Origin: Vicinamibacterales bacterium
Lineage (GTDB): Bacteria > Acidobacteriota > Vicinamibacteria > Vicinamibacterales > UBA2999
DNA: 64,000 nt
Assembly (NCBI GenBank): GCA_041659285.1
Contig: JBAZYO010000013.1
Location: 109,864 to 173,863, forward strand
Direction of reading: 5' to 3'
The notes under the pieces were generated by a model. It was not told where the DNA came from, searched no databases, and was given only the letters and a program-made list of their open reading frames with translations. Shown here in pieces: positions 39,689 through 48,958 of this stretch (position 1 is the first letter of the stretch; each line of letters begins with the position of its first letter). A program made the translations under genes and the position numbers.

Positions 39689-42634
39689 ATGACGTTTAGA
39701 ACCGCGCTAGTCGCGTCGGCGCTGCTGCTCATCGTGGGCATCAGTACCGCCGCTGCCCAGCAGACCGGCGAAATCTTCGGTCGTGCTGCCGATCGTTCGG
39801 GAGCCGTGCTCCCGGGCGTGACCGTTACCGTGGCGGGCTCGGCCCTGATCCAGCCCCGCGTCTCGGTAACCTCGGAGACCGGCAGCTACCGCGTGCCCGA
39901 GCTGCCGATCGGCACCTACACGGTGACGTTCGAGCTGCCCGGCTTCCGCACCATGGTCATGCAGGACATTCGCGTCACCATCGGCTTCCGCGCCCAGGTC
40001 AACGGCTCGCTCGAGCTGTCGTCGGTGCAGGAAACCGTGACCGTGACCGGCGAAAGCCCGCTGGTCGACACGCGTGAAACCGGCACCAAGACCAGCTTCG
40101 ACCTCGAGACGATGCAGAACATCCCGTCGGCGCGCGACCCGTGGGTCATGCTCGAGCGCACGCCCGGCATCACCATGGACCGCTCCAACGTCGGCGGCAG
40201 CCAGTCGGGCCAGCAGTCCGGCTACATCTCGCGCGGCGCCAGCACCGGCAACAACAAGTGGTCGATCGACGGCGTTGACATCACCGACATGTCGGCGACC
40301 GGCGCGTCCCCGATTTACTACGACTTCGACATGCTCGAGGAAATGCAAATCACGACGGGCGGCGCCGACGTCACCCAGCAGACCGGCGGCGTCGGCATCA
40401 ACCTGGTGATGAAGAGCGGCACCGACAAGTTCAAGGGCTCGGCCCGCTACTACAACACCGACGAGAAGTTCCAGGCCGACAACGTCGATGACGAGATCCG
40501 CGCCGACGGCGCCGGCTCGGGCGCGCCGATCCAGAACATCCAGGATCGCGGCTTCGAAGTGGGCGGCCCGATCAAGGCCGGCAAGGCGTGGTATTGGGGC
40601 AGCTACGGCGCCCAGAACATCAAGGTCGGCGTGGTCGGCTTCTACAAGAACGACCCGGCCTGCGGTCCTCCCCGGCCGACCGAGACCGACGCGGTGCGCG
40701 CCTGTCTCCAGACCGACCTGACGGAGCTGAACAACTACAACTGGAAGCTCCAGTACGTGCCGTTCACCAACAACAAGCTGACGTTCCAGAACACCTGGGC
40801 GGAAAAAGTCCGCAACGCGCGCGACGGTTCGGTCACGCGCCCGGTCGAGACCACCTTCCGCCAGAAGGCGGTGTCGAGCGACTTCGGTGCCTTCGGCTGG
40901 ATCACCGGTCCCTCGCCGTTCTGGAAGGCCAGCGATCAGCACGTGTTCAGCGATCGCCTGCTGATGGACGTGATGTGGTCGCACCTGGGCAACAACTTCG
41001 CCCTCGACTTCCACGAAGACTCGCTGCGCGACGTGCAGGCGGCCTTCGAGACCTCCACGGGCGGCTGGTCGCGTTCGTACCAGTCGTCGTCATTCCTGCG
41101 CCCGACCAACAGCTTCGACGTCACCAGCAGCTACTTCCTGCCGAATTCGATGGGCGGCGATCACGCGTTCAAGATCGGCTACCGCTGGCGCTCGGCCCAC
41201 ACCAAGAGCCTGAACCACCGCGGCGGCTTCGTCGATGCGCGCTTCACCAACGGCGTCGCCAACTCCGCCGACCTGTGGCGCGACGGCAACGCCATCGCCC
41301 ACCTGGATACCCACGCGGTCTACCTGCAGGACACCTTCACGAAGGGTCGCGTGACGCTGAACCTCGGCTTCCGGTTCGACCGGCAGGACGACACGGCGAT
41401 TGCCGCCGACGTGCCCAATAACCCGCTCGCGCCCACGCAGCTGCCGGCCATCAGCTTCCCCGGCGCCGATGCCGACGTGACGTGGAATGACTTCTCGCCG
41501 CGCGTGGGTATGACCTACGACTTCACCGGCGACGGCAAGACGGTGGGTTCGGCGTCCTACGCGGCCTACTACGGCCAGATGGCGCCCGGCCAGCTGTCGA
41601 GCGTGCTCGCCGCGACCGGCGCGATCTTCGTGCGCTACCCGTGGACCGACGCCAACGGCGACAAGTTCGTCTCGGCCAACGAGCTCGACTTCAACACCAT
41701 CCTGAGCCGCAGCGCGGCCTACGATCCGGCGAACCCCGGCAACTTCCGCACCGCCGGCACGGTGGACCCCAACGTCAAGAACGACCAGACCCGCGAGTTC
41801 ATCGTCGGCATCGATCGCCAGATCGGCAACGTGATGGCCGTGGGCGCCAGCTACATCTGGCGCAAGTACGATCGGTTCTTGTGGAACGATCGCACCAACT
41901 GGACCAGCGCAAACTACCGCTCCGTCGCCTACACCCCGACGGGCTGCCCGGCCGACGGCCGCTGCGAGCCGATCACCTACTACGAGCCCTCGAGCGCGCT
42001 GCCCGCGCCGTTCCAGTACACCAACGTGCCGGACCGCTGGCGCGACTTCAACGGCTTTGAGCTGACCTTCGCCAAGCGCATGTCGAACCGCTGGTCGATG
42101 AACGCCAGCTACGCCTACAACGACGCGGTGGACGTGTGGGATTCGCCCGCCTCGTATGAAGACCCGACCTGCACCGTGGCCAGCTGCCCCGGCGAGCAGG
42201 TCTACGCGCCGGAAGCGGGCGGCAGCGGCATCGACAACGTGTTCGTCAATGCCAAGTCGCTGGTCAAGGTGTCGGGCACGTATGCCCTGCCCTACGGCAT
42301 CAACGTCGCCGGTTCGGTCAACTCGCGCCAGGGCTACCCCTTCCCGGCCGCCATCCGCACCCCCAACCGCGCCAACTCGGGCGGCCAGGCGGACGTCAAC
42401 CTGGATCCGTTCGGCGACGTGCGCCTCCCCTCGCTGACCTCGGTGGACTTCCGCATCGACCGCAACTTCAAGTTCGGCCGCATCACCCTGCGTCCGACGG
42501 TTGACGTGTTCAACCTGACCAACGCCAACACCGAGCTGGCCCGTCGCCGCCTGCAGGCGTCGAGCGTGGCGAACAACATCAGCGGCATCATCGCGCCGCG
42601 GGTTGCCCGCTTCGGCGTCAGCGTCCGCTGGTAG
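39689..42634 (+). CDS. Oar-like TonB-dependent receptor with carboxypeptidase-regulatory domain
   Basis: The 981-residue protein has a signal peptide (TALVASALLLIVGISTAAAQ) and a carboxypeptidase-regulatory-like domain (EIFGRAADRSGAVLPGVTVT). The plug has ETVTVTGESPLVDTRET and KWSIDGVDITDMSATG, and a long barrel ends ...RVARFGVSVRW, with a terminal aromatic residue. It resembles the first receptor (10.4-13.3 kb) in plan but not closely in sequence, so the two are separate members of the large Oar-like family of acidobacteria. GGAGG at 39677-39681 favours ATG 39689 over ATG 39683, which would leave a single base of spacing. A strong intrinsic terminator follows. The upstream 280-bp region is AT-richer than its surroundings and holds the candidate promoter. 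Confidence 0.93.
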   Translation: MTFRTALVASALLLIVGISTAAAQQTGEIFGRAADRSGAVLPGVTVTVAGSALIQPRVSVTSETGSYRVPELPIGTYTVTFELPGFRTMVMQDIRVTIGFRAQVNGSLELSSVQETVTVTGESPLVDTRETGTKTSFDLETMQNIPSARDPWVMLERTPGITMDRSNVGGSQSGQQSGYISRGASTGNNKWSIDGVDITDMSATGASPIYYDFDMLEEMQITTGGADVTQQTGGVGINLVMKSGTDKFKGSARYYNTDEKFQADNVDDEIRADGAGSGAPIQNIQDRGFEVGGPIKAGKAWYWGSYGAQNIKVGVVGFYKNDPACGPPRPTETDAVRACLQTDLTELNNYNWKLQYVPFTNNKLTFQNTWAEKVRNARDGSVTRPVETTFRQKAVSSDFGAFGWITGPSPFWKASDQHVFSDRLLMDVMWSHLGNNFALDFHEDSLRDVQAAFETSTGGWSRSYQSSSFLRPTNSFDVTSSYFLPNSMGGDHAFKIGYRWRSAHTKSLNHRGGFVDARFTNGVANSADLWRDGNAIAHLDTHAVYLQDTFTKGRVTLNLGFRFDRQDDTAIAADVPNNPLAPTQLPAISFPGADADVTWNDFSPRVGMTYDFTGDGKTVGSASYAAYYGQMAPGQLSSVLAATGAIFVRYPWTDANGDKFVSANELDFNTILSRSAAYDPANPGNFRTAGTVDPNVKNDQTREFIVGIDRQIGNVMAVGASYIWRKYDRFLWNDRTNWTSANYRSVAYTPTGCPADGRCEPITYYEPSSALPAPFQYTNVPDRWRDFNGFELTFAKRMSNRWSMNASYAYNDAVDVWDSPASYEDPTCTVASCPGEQVYAPEAGGSGIDNVFVNAKSLVKVSGTYALPYGINVAGSVNSRQGYPFPAAIRTPNRANSGGQADVNLDPFGDVRLPSLTSVDFRIDRNFKFGRITLRPTVDVFNLTNANTELARRRLQASSVANNISGIIAPRVARFGVSVRW

Positions 42635-42656
42635 CAGCGGCGTCGTAACAAACGAA

Positions 42657-42690
42657 GGGCCGGTGGGAGCGAATCCCACCGGCCCTTTTT
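42657..42690 (+). terminator. Rho-independent terminator of the Oar-like receptor
   Basis: GGGCCGGTGGGA (42657-42668), loop GCGAA, TCCCACCGGCCC (42674-42685) is a perfect 12-bp stem followed directly by TTTTT (42686-42690), 22 bp after the stop codon. Confidence 0.95.
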
Positions 42691-42821
42691 CCTGTACTCC
42701 GCTTCGTGATGTGGCGTCAACCCGTCGAGCCAGCCCGCAATCTGTTCCCGCGACCAGCGGTGCTCGTCGTTCAGGTGCACCACGCCGTGATGCTCGTCAG
42801 CGATACGGCCTCCGTCAATCA

Positions 42822-42884
42822 CCAAGTCGCCAAATCACGAGATCGAAATCACGAGATCGCCAAATCACGAGATCGCCAGATCAG
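42822..42884. repeat. Tandem CCAAATCACGAGATCG repeat
   Basis: Three near-identical units, CCAAATCACGAGATCG (42830-42845), AAATCACGAGATCG (42846-42859) and CCAAATCACGAGATCG (42860-42875), are flanked by partial units CCAAGTCG and CCAGATCAG. The array runs into the stop codon of the LytTR gene (42881-42883). Units are too short and lack spacers, so it is not a CRISPR array. Confidence 0.8.
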
Positions 42885-43651
42885 AATCCCTTGCCCAACC
42901 GCTCTTGCAGTTTCTCGCGATAACCGCGGCTCAGTGTCAGCCGCGTGCCGTTCTGCAGCACCACCACATACTCACCGTTGAACCACGGCTGCATCTCCTT
43001 GATGCGGTCGGTGTTGACGATGCGCGAGCGGTGGATGCGGACGAAGCGCTGGGTATCGAGCCGCCCTTCCATGTTGTTCATGGTCTCGCGGAACAGGTGC
43101 GACTCGCCGCTGAGGTGCAGGCGCACGTAGTTGCCGGCCGCCTCGATCCAGTCGATTTCCTGCGTGCGCAGGAAGAACACACGGCCGGCCGACTTGACCA
43201 CGAGGCGGTCGAGGCGCTGCGGCTCCGGTTTGATGTCCTGCACCAGCGCCATCAGCCGCTTGCCGAGGTCGCCGGCGCGGCGCCGTTCGAGGTGCTCGCG
43301 GGCGTGCTGCAGCGTTTGCGCGAAGCGGTCGCGGCCGAACGGCTTGAGCAGGTAGTCGATCGCATGCACTTCGAAGGCCTTGAGCGCGTACTCGTCGTAG
43401 GCCGTCACGAACACCACCGCCGGCGGCTGCTCGGCGCCCAGTTGCTGGATCACGCCGAAGCCATCGCACGCCGGCATCTGCACGTCCAGGAACACCAGGT
43501 CGGGATGTTGCGATTGGATGGCCGAGACGGCCTGGGTGCCGTCGGAATATTCCCCGACCACCTCGATGTCTTTCTCCTGGTTGAGCATCCCGATGATGCG
43601 CTCGCGCGCCATCGGCTCGTCGTCCACTACCACCGTGCGAATCTTGGTCAC
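42881..43651 (-). CDS. LytTR-family response regulator
   Basis: The 256-residue regulator has a receiver domain (VVVDDEPMARERI, phospho-Asp56 in LVFLDVQMP, Lys103 in DYLLKPF) and a LytTR DNA-binding domain from about residue 150 (LVVKSAGRVFFLRTQEIDWI, then RIHRSRIVNTDRIKEMQPW and RLTLSRGYREKLQ). LytTR regulators bind paired direct repeats and often control cell-envelope, surface or virulence functions. GTG 43651 overlaps the stop of the kinase gene by 4 bp (GTGA), so the pair is co-translated. The stop codon is embedded in a tandem repeat, which may have altered the C-terminus. Targets are unknown. Confidence 0.95.
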   Translation of the reverse strand: MTKIRTVVVDDEPMARERIIGMLNQEKDIEVVGEYSDGTQAVSAIQSQHPDLVFLDVQMPACDGFGVIQQLGAEQPPAVVFVTAYDEYALKAFEVHAIDYLLKPFGRDRFAQTLQHAREHLERRRAGDLGKRLMALVQDIKPEPQRLDRLVVKSAGRVFFLRTQEIDWIEAAGNYVRLHLSGESHLFRETMNNMEGRLDTQRFVRIHRSRIVNTDRIKEMQPWFNGEYVVVLQNGTRLTLSRGYREKLQERLGKGF

Positions 43652-44781
43652 GCCACACCCTCCACGGCCCTGTCGTCTCTCACCTCAACTGCAAGCTCAG
43701 CCATCGGAATGGCGATGAGCACAAGCAACCCGCCCTCGGCAGGCTGCCGAAATTCAAACCGGTGCAGCGACCCGTACAAGTGACCGAGGCGCGACCGGGT
43801 ATTCGAAAGCCCCACGCCGCGGTTGAAGTCAGTCAACCGCGCCGCCGAGAGCCCCACACCGTTGTCTTGCACGTCCAGTTCGAGCATGGCCCCGACACGG
43901 CGGGACCGGACCACGATTTGGCCAGGTGTGGGCCTGGGACCAATACCGTGCTTGATGGCATTTTCGACGAGCGGCTGGAGCAAAAGGTTGGGCACCAGGG
44001 CGTCCAGGGTGTCCGCCTGGATGTCGAATACAACAGAGAGACGGTCGCGGAAGCGAGTTTGTTCGATCTCCAGATACTTGGAGAGGAAGTCCAGCTCCTC
44101 TTTCAGCTCCACCTGCTGGACCCCGACCCGGTGGAGCGACATGCGGAGCAGGTCGCTCAGCCGCGCGATCATCGCGTCGGCGGCGTCCACGTCCCGGTGC
44201 ATCAACGCCGAAATGGTGTTCAGCGTGTTGAACAGGAAGTGCGGCTGCATCTGCCGCTGGAGCGTGTGGAGCTGCGCCTCGACGAGGCGGGTTTCCATTT
44301 GCGCCGCGCTCAATTCCCTGGCGCGCGCCTGGTGGCTGTACCGGAGGGCGTGGCTGACGCCGACGATCGTCCAGTAGGTCATCATCTCCCAGTCGAAATT
44401 CAGGAAGAACATCCGCTGCGCTTCCATCAGCCACGAGTCGAGGGATTCGCCCACCACCCAGTAGGTGGCCATGCGCGAGGCCACGGCCATGGCCACGTGC
44501 AGCAGCGTCGCCGCGAACACGCCGGCGATGTGAATGGGGATCGCCGACTTGAACGTCGCCCGCTCGAAGGGAAACCTGTTCGACAGCCAGATGATGCCTG
44601 GCGTGAGCACCGCCCACGAGTACCAGTAGGTGAGGTTGAGCGCGAGCAACAGGCTGAAGGCCGCCGGCTTCGCGGTAAAGGTCGAGATGAAGTAGAACGC
44701 TGCGAAGGCCGAGAAGAACCCGAGCGCGGTGGCAACGCTGAAGATCACACGAACGGGCACACGTCCGGGAGTGGGAGCCAT
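43648..44781 (-). CDS. LytS-type sensor histidine kinase (His_kinase family)
   Basis: The 377-residue membrane kinase has four predicted helices within residues 10-150 (VIFSVATALGFFSAFAAFYF, AAFSLLLALNLTYWYSWAVL, SAIPIHIAGVFAATLLHVAM, MMTYWTIVGVSHALRYSHQA). A His_kinase domain follows with QRQMQPHFLFNTLNTISALM (His181), and then a HATPase domain (LVPNLLLQPLVENAIKHGIG, DVQDNGVGL, GVGLSNTRSRL). This is the class that partners LytTR regulators, here in the overlapping downstream gene. The stimulus is unknown. ATG 44781 gives the first helix after 10 residues; the longer upstream frame has no family similarity. Confidence 0.94.
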   Translation of the reverse strand: MAPTPGRVPVRVIFSVATALGFFSAFAAFYFISTFTAKPAAFSLLLALNLTYWYSWAVLTPGIIWLSNRFPFERATFKSAIPIHIAGVFAATLLHVAMAVASRMATYWVVGESLDSWLMEAQRMFFLNFDWEMMTYWTIVGVSHALRYSHQARARELSAAQMETRLVEAQLHTLQRQMQPHFLFNTLNTISALMHRDVDAADAMIARLSDLLRMSLHRVGVQQVELKEELDFLSKYLEIEQTRFRDRLSVVFDIQADTLDALVPNLLLQPLVENAIKHGIGPRPTPGQIVVRSRRVGAMLELDVQDNGVGLSAARLTDFNRGVGLSNTRSRLGHLYGSLHRFEFRQPAEGGLLVLIAIPMAELAVEVRDDRAVEGVA

Positions 44782-44978
44782 GACGGCACTATCGACTTGC
44801 CGCGGCCTGCGGTCAAGCAGGTTGCCACTCGTCACACCATTCGTCCCAGGTCGCCGCATCTCAACGGCGCTATAGCGAAGAGCGTGCCGCATCCGGTCAA
44901 TGGGATTTGTCGCGTGTTTTCAGGGATAGGCCGCGTGACAGCGCGGATGAGATCCGGTGAATTGAAGAACCGCGCGGT

Positions 44979-47171
44979 TCAGTTGTTCGGTTTCAAAATC
45001 AAGAATCCCAAAGGTGGGACGGTCAGGCGGAGCGACCACGGATGCCCGTGCGCCGGTTCCGCCTCCGCGTTCACGTGTCCCGCGTTCCCCACGTTGCTGC
45101 CGCCGTACGCCTCGGCGTCGCTGTTGAGGAGCTCTCGGTACGCGCCAGGCGCGGGGACGCCCAGGCGATAGTCGCGGCGAGGCACGGGCGTGAAGTTGAC
45201 GAGGGCGATGGTGAAGGCCCCCTCGTGAGCCCGTCTCATCAACGCAATCACGCTCCGCTCCGCATCGTCGCAGTCGATCCACGAGAATCCGGCCGGGTCG
45301 TTGTCGGCCTCCCACAGCGAGGGCTCCTCGCGGTAAACGCGATTGAGGTCGCGCACCCACCGTTGCAGGCCGGCGTGGCGAGGGTCGCCGAGCACTTCCC
45401 AGTCAAGCTGCCAGTCGTGGTCCCATTCGCGCCACTGGCCAATCTCGCCGCCCATGAACAGCAGCTTCTTGCCGGGGTGCACGTACATGTAGCCATAGAG
45501 CGCGCGCAGGCCCGCGTGCTTCTGCCACACGTCGCCGGGCATCTTGCCGAGCATCGATTTCTTGCCGTAGACCACTTCGTCGTGCGAGAACGGCTGGATG
45601 AAGCGCTCGCTATAGGCGTAGACCATCGAGAAGGTGATCTTGTTGTGGTGCCATTTGCGGTGGACCGGATCCTCCTTCGCGTAGTCGAGCATGTCGTGCA
45701 TCCAGCCCATGTTCCACTTGTAGGTGAATCCGAGGCCGCCGGCGGCGATCGCGTGCGTGACGCCGGGCCACGAGGTGGATTCTTCGGCGCAGACCACGGC
45801 GCCCGGGCATTCGTGCTCGACCAGTTGGTTGAGGTGCTTGACGAACTCCACGGCCTCGAGGTTTTCGCGGCCGCCGAACCGATTGGGGACCCACTGCCCC
45901 TGTTCCCGCGAGTAGTCGAGATACAACATCGACGCCACGGCATCGACGCGCAGCCCGTCGATGTGGAACTCGCGGAGCCAGAACAGCGCGTTGCTCAGGA
46001 GAAACGAGCGGACCTCATGGCGCCCGTAGTTGAAGACGAGCGTGCCCCAGTCCTGGTGCTCGCCCTGCCGCGGGTCGGCGTGCTCGTAGAGCGCGGTGCC
46101 GTCGAAGCGCGCGAGTCCGTGCTGGTCCTTCGGGAAATGCCCCGGCACCCAGTCGAGCAGCACGCCGATGCCGGCCTGGTGAAACGCCTCGACCAGCGCC
46201 TTGAAGTCGTCGGGCGTGCCGAAGCGGCTGGTCGGCGCGAAGAAGCCAATCACCTGGTAGCCCCAGGAGCCGGTGAACGGATGCTCCATGATGGGCAGCA
46301 GCTCGACGTGGGTGTAGCCCATCTCCTTCACGTAGGGGACGAGCCGCTCGATCATTTCGCGGTAGGTCAGCAGCCGGCCATCGGCCGACCGCTGCCAGCT
46401 TCCGAGGTGGACCTCGTACACCGACATCGGCCTCTTCAGCCACTGCCCGCTGGCCGCGCGCGACGCCATCCAGTGGTCGTCTTTCCACGGGTAGGGCTCG
46501 TCGTGCCACACGATCGACGCGGTTTGCGGGGGCGGCTCGAAGCGGCGCCCGCACGGGTCGGCCTTGAGCACGGCGTGCCCGTCGGCGCCAATCACCTCGA
46601 ACTTGTAGCGGTCGCCCTGGCCGAGGTCGGGCAGGAAGATCTCCCAGTAGCCGGACGGACGGATGGCGCGCATCGGGTGGACGCGGCCGTCCCAGCCGTT
46701 GAAGTCGCCGACCACGCTGACCCGCTGCGCGTTGGGCGCCCACACCGCGAAGTGAACGCCGCGGCGAATGCCATGGGTGATGGCACGGGCGCCCAGCCGC
46801 TCGTAGACGCGGTAGTGCGTGCCCTCGCCGAGCAGGTGGAGATCGAAATCGGTCAGCACCGGCCCATAGCGATACGGATCATCCATCTCGGTGGACGACC
46901 CATCGGGCCACACCAGCCGGAGGCGGTAATCGAAATCGGCCCGGCACTCGTTGGGCACCACCACCTCGAACAGGCCTTCCGGATGGAGGCGCGTGCAGGC
47001 GATGACGTCGGGCTGGCCAAAGGCCACCACCTCGAGGCCACGCACGTGCGGACGGAAGACGCGGATGGCGACACCCGTGTCCGCGTCATGCGGACCGAGG
47101 ATGGCAAAGGGATCGGGATGCATGCCTCGCACGAGGGCGTCGATCTCGGTGCGCGCCAACTTCGAGGGCAT
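44979..47171 (-). CDS. glgB: 1,4-alpha-glucan branching enzyme
   Basis: The 730-residue enzyme has an N1 domain (DALVRGMHPDPFAILGPHDA), a CBM48 domain (GVHFAVWAPNAQRVSVVGDF, NGWDGRVHPM) and a GH13 catalytic barrel. Conserved regions include DWVPGHFPKD, DGLRVDAVASML (nucleophile Asp410), CAEESTSWPGVT (acid/base Glu463) and PFSHDEVVYGKKSM. The C-terminal domain ends VPPLGFLILKP. It introduces alpha-1,6 branches into glycogen in the cytoplasm. Length matches E. coli GlgB (728). No other glycogen gene is adjacent. It is divergent from the amidase gene, with 26 bp between the start codons. Confidence 0.97.
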   Translation of the reverse strand: MPSKLARTEIDALVRGMHPDPFAILGPHDADTGVAIRVFRPHVRGLEVVAFGQPDVIACTRLHPEGLFEVVVPNECRADFDYRLRLVWPDGSSTEMDDPYRYGPVLTDFDLHLLGEGTHYRVYERLGARAITHGIRRGVHFAVWAPNAQRVSVVGDFNGWDGRVHPMRAIRPSGYWEIFLPDLGQGDRYKFEVIGADGHAVLKADPCGRRFEPPPQTASIVWHDEPYPWKDDHWMASRAASGQWLKRPMSVYEVHLGSWQRSADGRLLTYREMIERLVPYVKEMGYTHVELLPIMEHPFTGSWGYQVIGFFAPTSRFGTPDDFKALVEAFHQAGIGVLLDWVPGHFPKDQHGLARFDGTALYEHADPRQGEHQDWGTLVFNYGRHEVRSFLLSNALFWLREFHIDGLRVDAVASMLYLDYSREQGQWVPNRFGGRENLEAVEFVKHLNQLVEHECPGAVVCAEESTSWPGVTHAIAAGGLGFTYKWNMGWMHDMLDYAKEDPVHRKWHHNKITFSMVYAYSERFIQPFSHDEVVYGKKSMLGKMPGDVWQKHAGLRALYGYMYVHPGKKLLFMGGEIGQWREWDHDWQLDWEVLGDPRHAGLQRWVRDLNRVYREEPSLWEADNDPAGFSWIDCDDAERSVIALMRRAHEGAFTIALVNFTPVPRRDYRLGVPAPGAYRELLNSDAEAYGGSNVGNAGHVNAEAEPAHGHPWSLRLTVPPLGFLILKPNN

Positions 47172-47197
47172 ATCCGTATGCTACTCTGCCAGCCGCC

Positions 47198-48913
47198 ATG
47201 AACAGACGACGCTTCTTCTCGGCCGTGACCAGCGCCTTTGCCGCCGGCGCCGCCGCGCCCGCGCTGGCCCAGCAATCCGCGGCCGCGCCCGCCCGCATCG
47301 ATCGCCTCCGCCTCGACGCCGCCGAGAGCATTTTCGGCGTGGACTTCACCGAGGCCGAAGAGCAGATGGCGCTCAACAGCGTCAACCGCAATCTCGACAG
47401 CTTCGAGCAGTTGCGCAAGCTCACCGTGCCGCTCGACACCGAGCCCGCCATCACGTTCAGGCCGTACCTGCCCGGGAAGCGGCCCACCGGCAAGGCCACT
47501 CCGGGGGCTCGTCTGCGCGTGACCAGGACCACGGTGCCCACCAGCCTCACCTCCGAACAGATCGCGTTTCTTCCGGTGACCGCCCTGGCGGCGTTGATCG
47601 AGAGCAAGCGCATCACGTCAACCGAGCTCACGAAGATCTATCTCGATCGGCTGAAGAAGCACGGCGACACGCTCAAGTGCGTGGTCACGCTGACCGAAGA
47701 CCTCGCGCTCACGCAGGCCGCCGACGCCGATGCGGAGATCAAGGCCGGCAAGTACCGCGGGCCGCTGCACGGCATTCCCTGGGGCGCCAAGGATCTGCTG
47801 GCCGCCAGGGGCTACAAGACCACCTGGGGCGCGACGCCGTACAAGGACCAGGTCATCGATCTCGACGCCACCGTGGTCGAGCGGTTGCGCGACGCCGGCG
47901 CCGTGCTGGTCGCCAAGCTGTCGATGGGCGCGCTGGCGCAGGGCGGCGTCTGGTTCGGCGGCTCGACGCGCAATCCGTGGAACACGGAACGCAGCTCGAG
48001 CGGCTCGTCCGCCGGCCCGGGCGCGGCCACGGCCGCCGGCCTGGTCGGCTTCTCGATCGGCACCGAGACCCTGGGGTCGATCATCTCGCCGTCGGTCACC
48101 AACGGCGTCACCGGCCTGCGGCCGACCTACGGCCGCGTCAGCCGCCACGGCGCGATGGCGCTCAGTTGGACCATGGACAAGATCGGGCCGATGTGCCGAT
48201 CGGTCGAAGACTGCGCGCTGGTCTTGAATGCGATCTACGGAGCCGACGGCCGCGACGACACCGTGACCGACGCGCCGTTCGAGTGGAACCCGGACCGTCC
48301 GATCGGGTCGCTGCGAATCGGCTACCTCCAGAAGGAATTCGAGTCGGGCCCGAACAACCCCAACCCGAGCGATGCGCAGCGGCAGGCCGCGGAGGCCCGC
48401 AAGGCGATGTACGCGCAGGCCCTCGAGGTGTTCCGCAAGGCCGGGGCGAAGCTGGAACCCCTCGCCCTGCCGGACTTCCCGACCGGCGCGATCGGCTTCG
48501 TGCTGAGCGCCGAGGCGGCGGCGGCGTTCGACGACCTCACCCGCAACAAGGAGCAACTGGCCACGCTGACGGCGCAATCACCCGGCGACTGGCCCAACAC
48601 CTTCCGCAGCTCGCGGTTCATTCCCGCCGTGGAGTACATCCGCGCCATGCGGGCGCGGCGGTTGTTGATGCAGGAGATGGACAAGGTGATGTCGCAGTAC
48701 GATGTCTTCCTGAGCCCCGCGCCCGGCAGTGCCAGCCTGCAAGTCACCAACCTGACCGGCCATCCCGCGCTCGTGCTCAAGTGCGGGTTCATCGACAACA
48801 TGCCGGCATCGATCATGATCACCGGGCGGCTCTACGACGAGGCCACGGTCTGCCGCGTCGCGCTCGCCTACGAACAGGCGACCGACTGGCACCGCAAGCA
48901 CCCGACCATATAG
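47198..48913 (+). CDS. Exported amidase-signature enzyme
   Basis: The 571-residue protein has a Tat-type leader (MNRRRFFSAVTSAFAAGAAA). A 100-residue N-terminal extension follows, and then an amidase-signature domain with catalytic Lys198 (HGIPWGAKDLLA), cis-Ser271 (SSSGSSAGPGAATAAG) and nucleophile Ser294 (GTETLGSIISPS). The GatA-like RPTYGRVSRHGAMALSWTMD is present. Enzymes of this family hydrolyse carboxamides. The Tat leader means it is exported folded, so it does not take part in tRNA transamidation. Similar exported amidases are frequent in acidobacteria next to other Tat hydrolases. Substrate unknown. Confidence 0.92.
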   Translation: MNRRRFFSAVTSAFAAGAAAPALAQQSAAAPARIDRLRLDAAESIFGVDFTEAEEQMALNSVNRNLDSFEQLRKLTVPLDTEPAITFRPYLPGKRPTGKATPGARLRVTRTTVPTSLTSEQIAFLPVTALAALIESKRITSTELTKIYLDRLKKHGDTLKCVVTLTEDLALTQAADADAEIKAGKYRGPLHGIPWGAKDLLAARGYKTTWGATPYKDQVIDLDATVVERLRDAGAVLVAKLSMGALAQGGVWFGGSTRNPWNTERSSSGSSAGPGAATAAGLVGFSIGTETLGSIISPSVTNGVTGLRPTYGRVSRHGAMALSWTMDKIGPMCRSVEDCALVLNAIYGADGRDDTVTDAPFEWNPDRPIGSLRIGYLQKEFESGPNNPNPSDAQRQAAEARKAMYAQALEVFRKAGAKLEPLALPDFPTGAIGFVLSAEAAAAFDDLTRNKEQLATLTAQSPGDWPNTFRSSRFIPAVEYIRAMRARRLLMQEMDKVMSQYDVFLSPAPGSASLQVTNLTGHPALVLKCGFIDNMPASIMITGRLYDEATVCRVALAYEQATDWHRKHPTI

Positions 48914-48923
48914 ACCACGGTAG

Positions 48924-48944
48924 GGCACCCCTTTATGGGGTGCC
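48924..48944. terminator. Hairpin between convergent genes
   Basis: GGCACCCC (48924-48931), loop TTTAT, GGGGTGCC (48937-48944) is a perfect 8-bp stem between the amidase stop and the convergent hydrolase stop. There is no T-tract outside the loop. It is probably a shared terminator. Confidence 0.6.
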
Positions 48945-48958
48945 GCCATTCCTGACGG

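Noticed and set aside
42691..42825. Minus-strand peptide containing HLNDEHRWSREQIAGWLDGL
   Set aside because: It reads like a fragment of a real protein, but the frame runs into the receptor terminator and coding sequence. It has no plausible end and is at most a gene remnant.
42822..42884. CRISPR array
   Set aside because: Units are 14-16 bp, contiguous, and have no unique spacers; no cas genes are present.
45042..47201. Long plus-strand open frame opposite glgB
   Set aside because: Antisense shadow; GlgB is complete on the minus strand.
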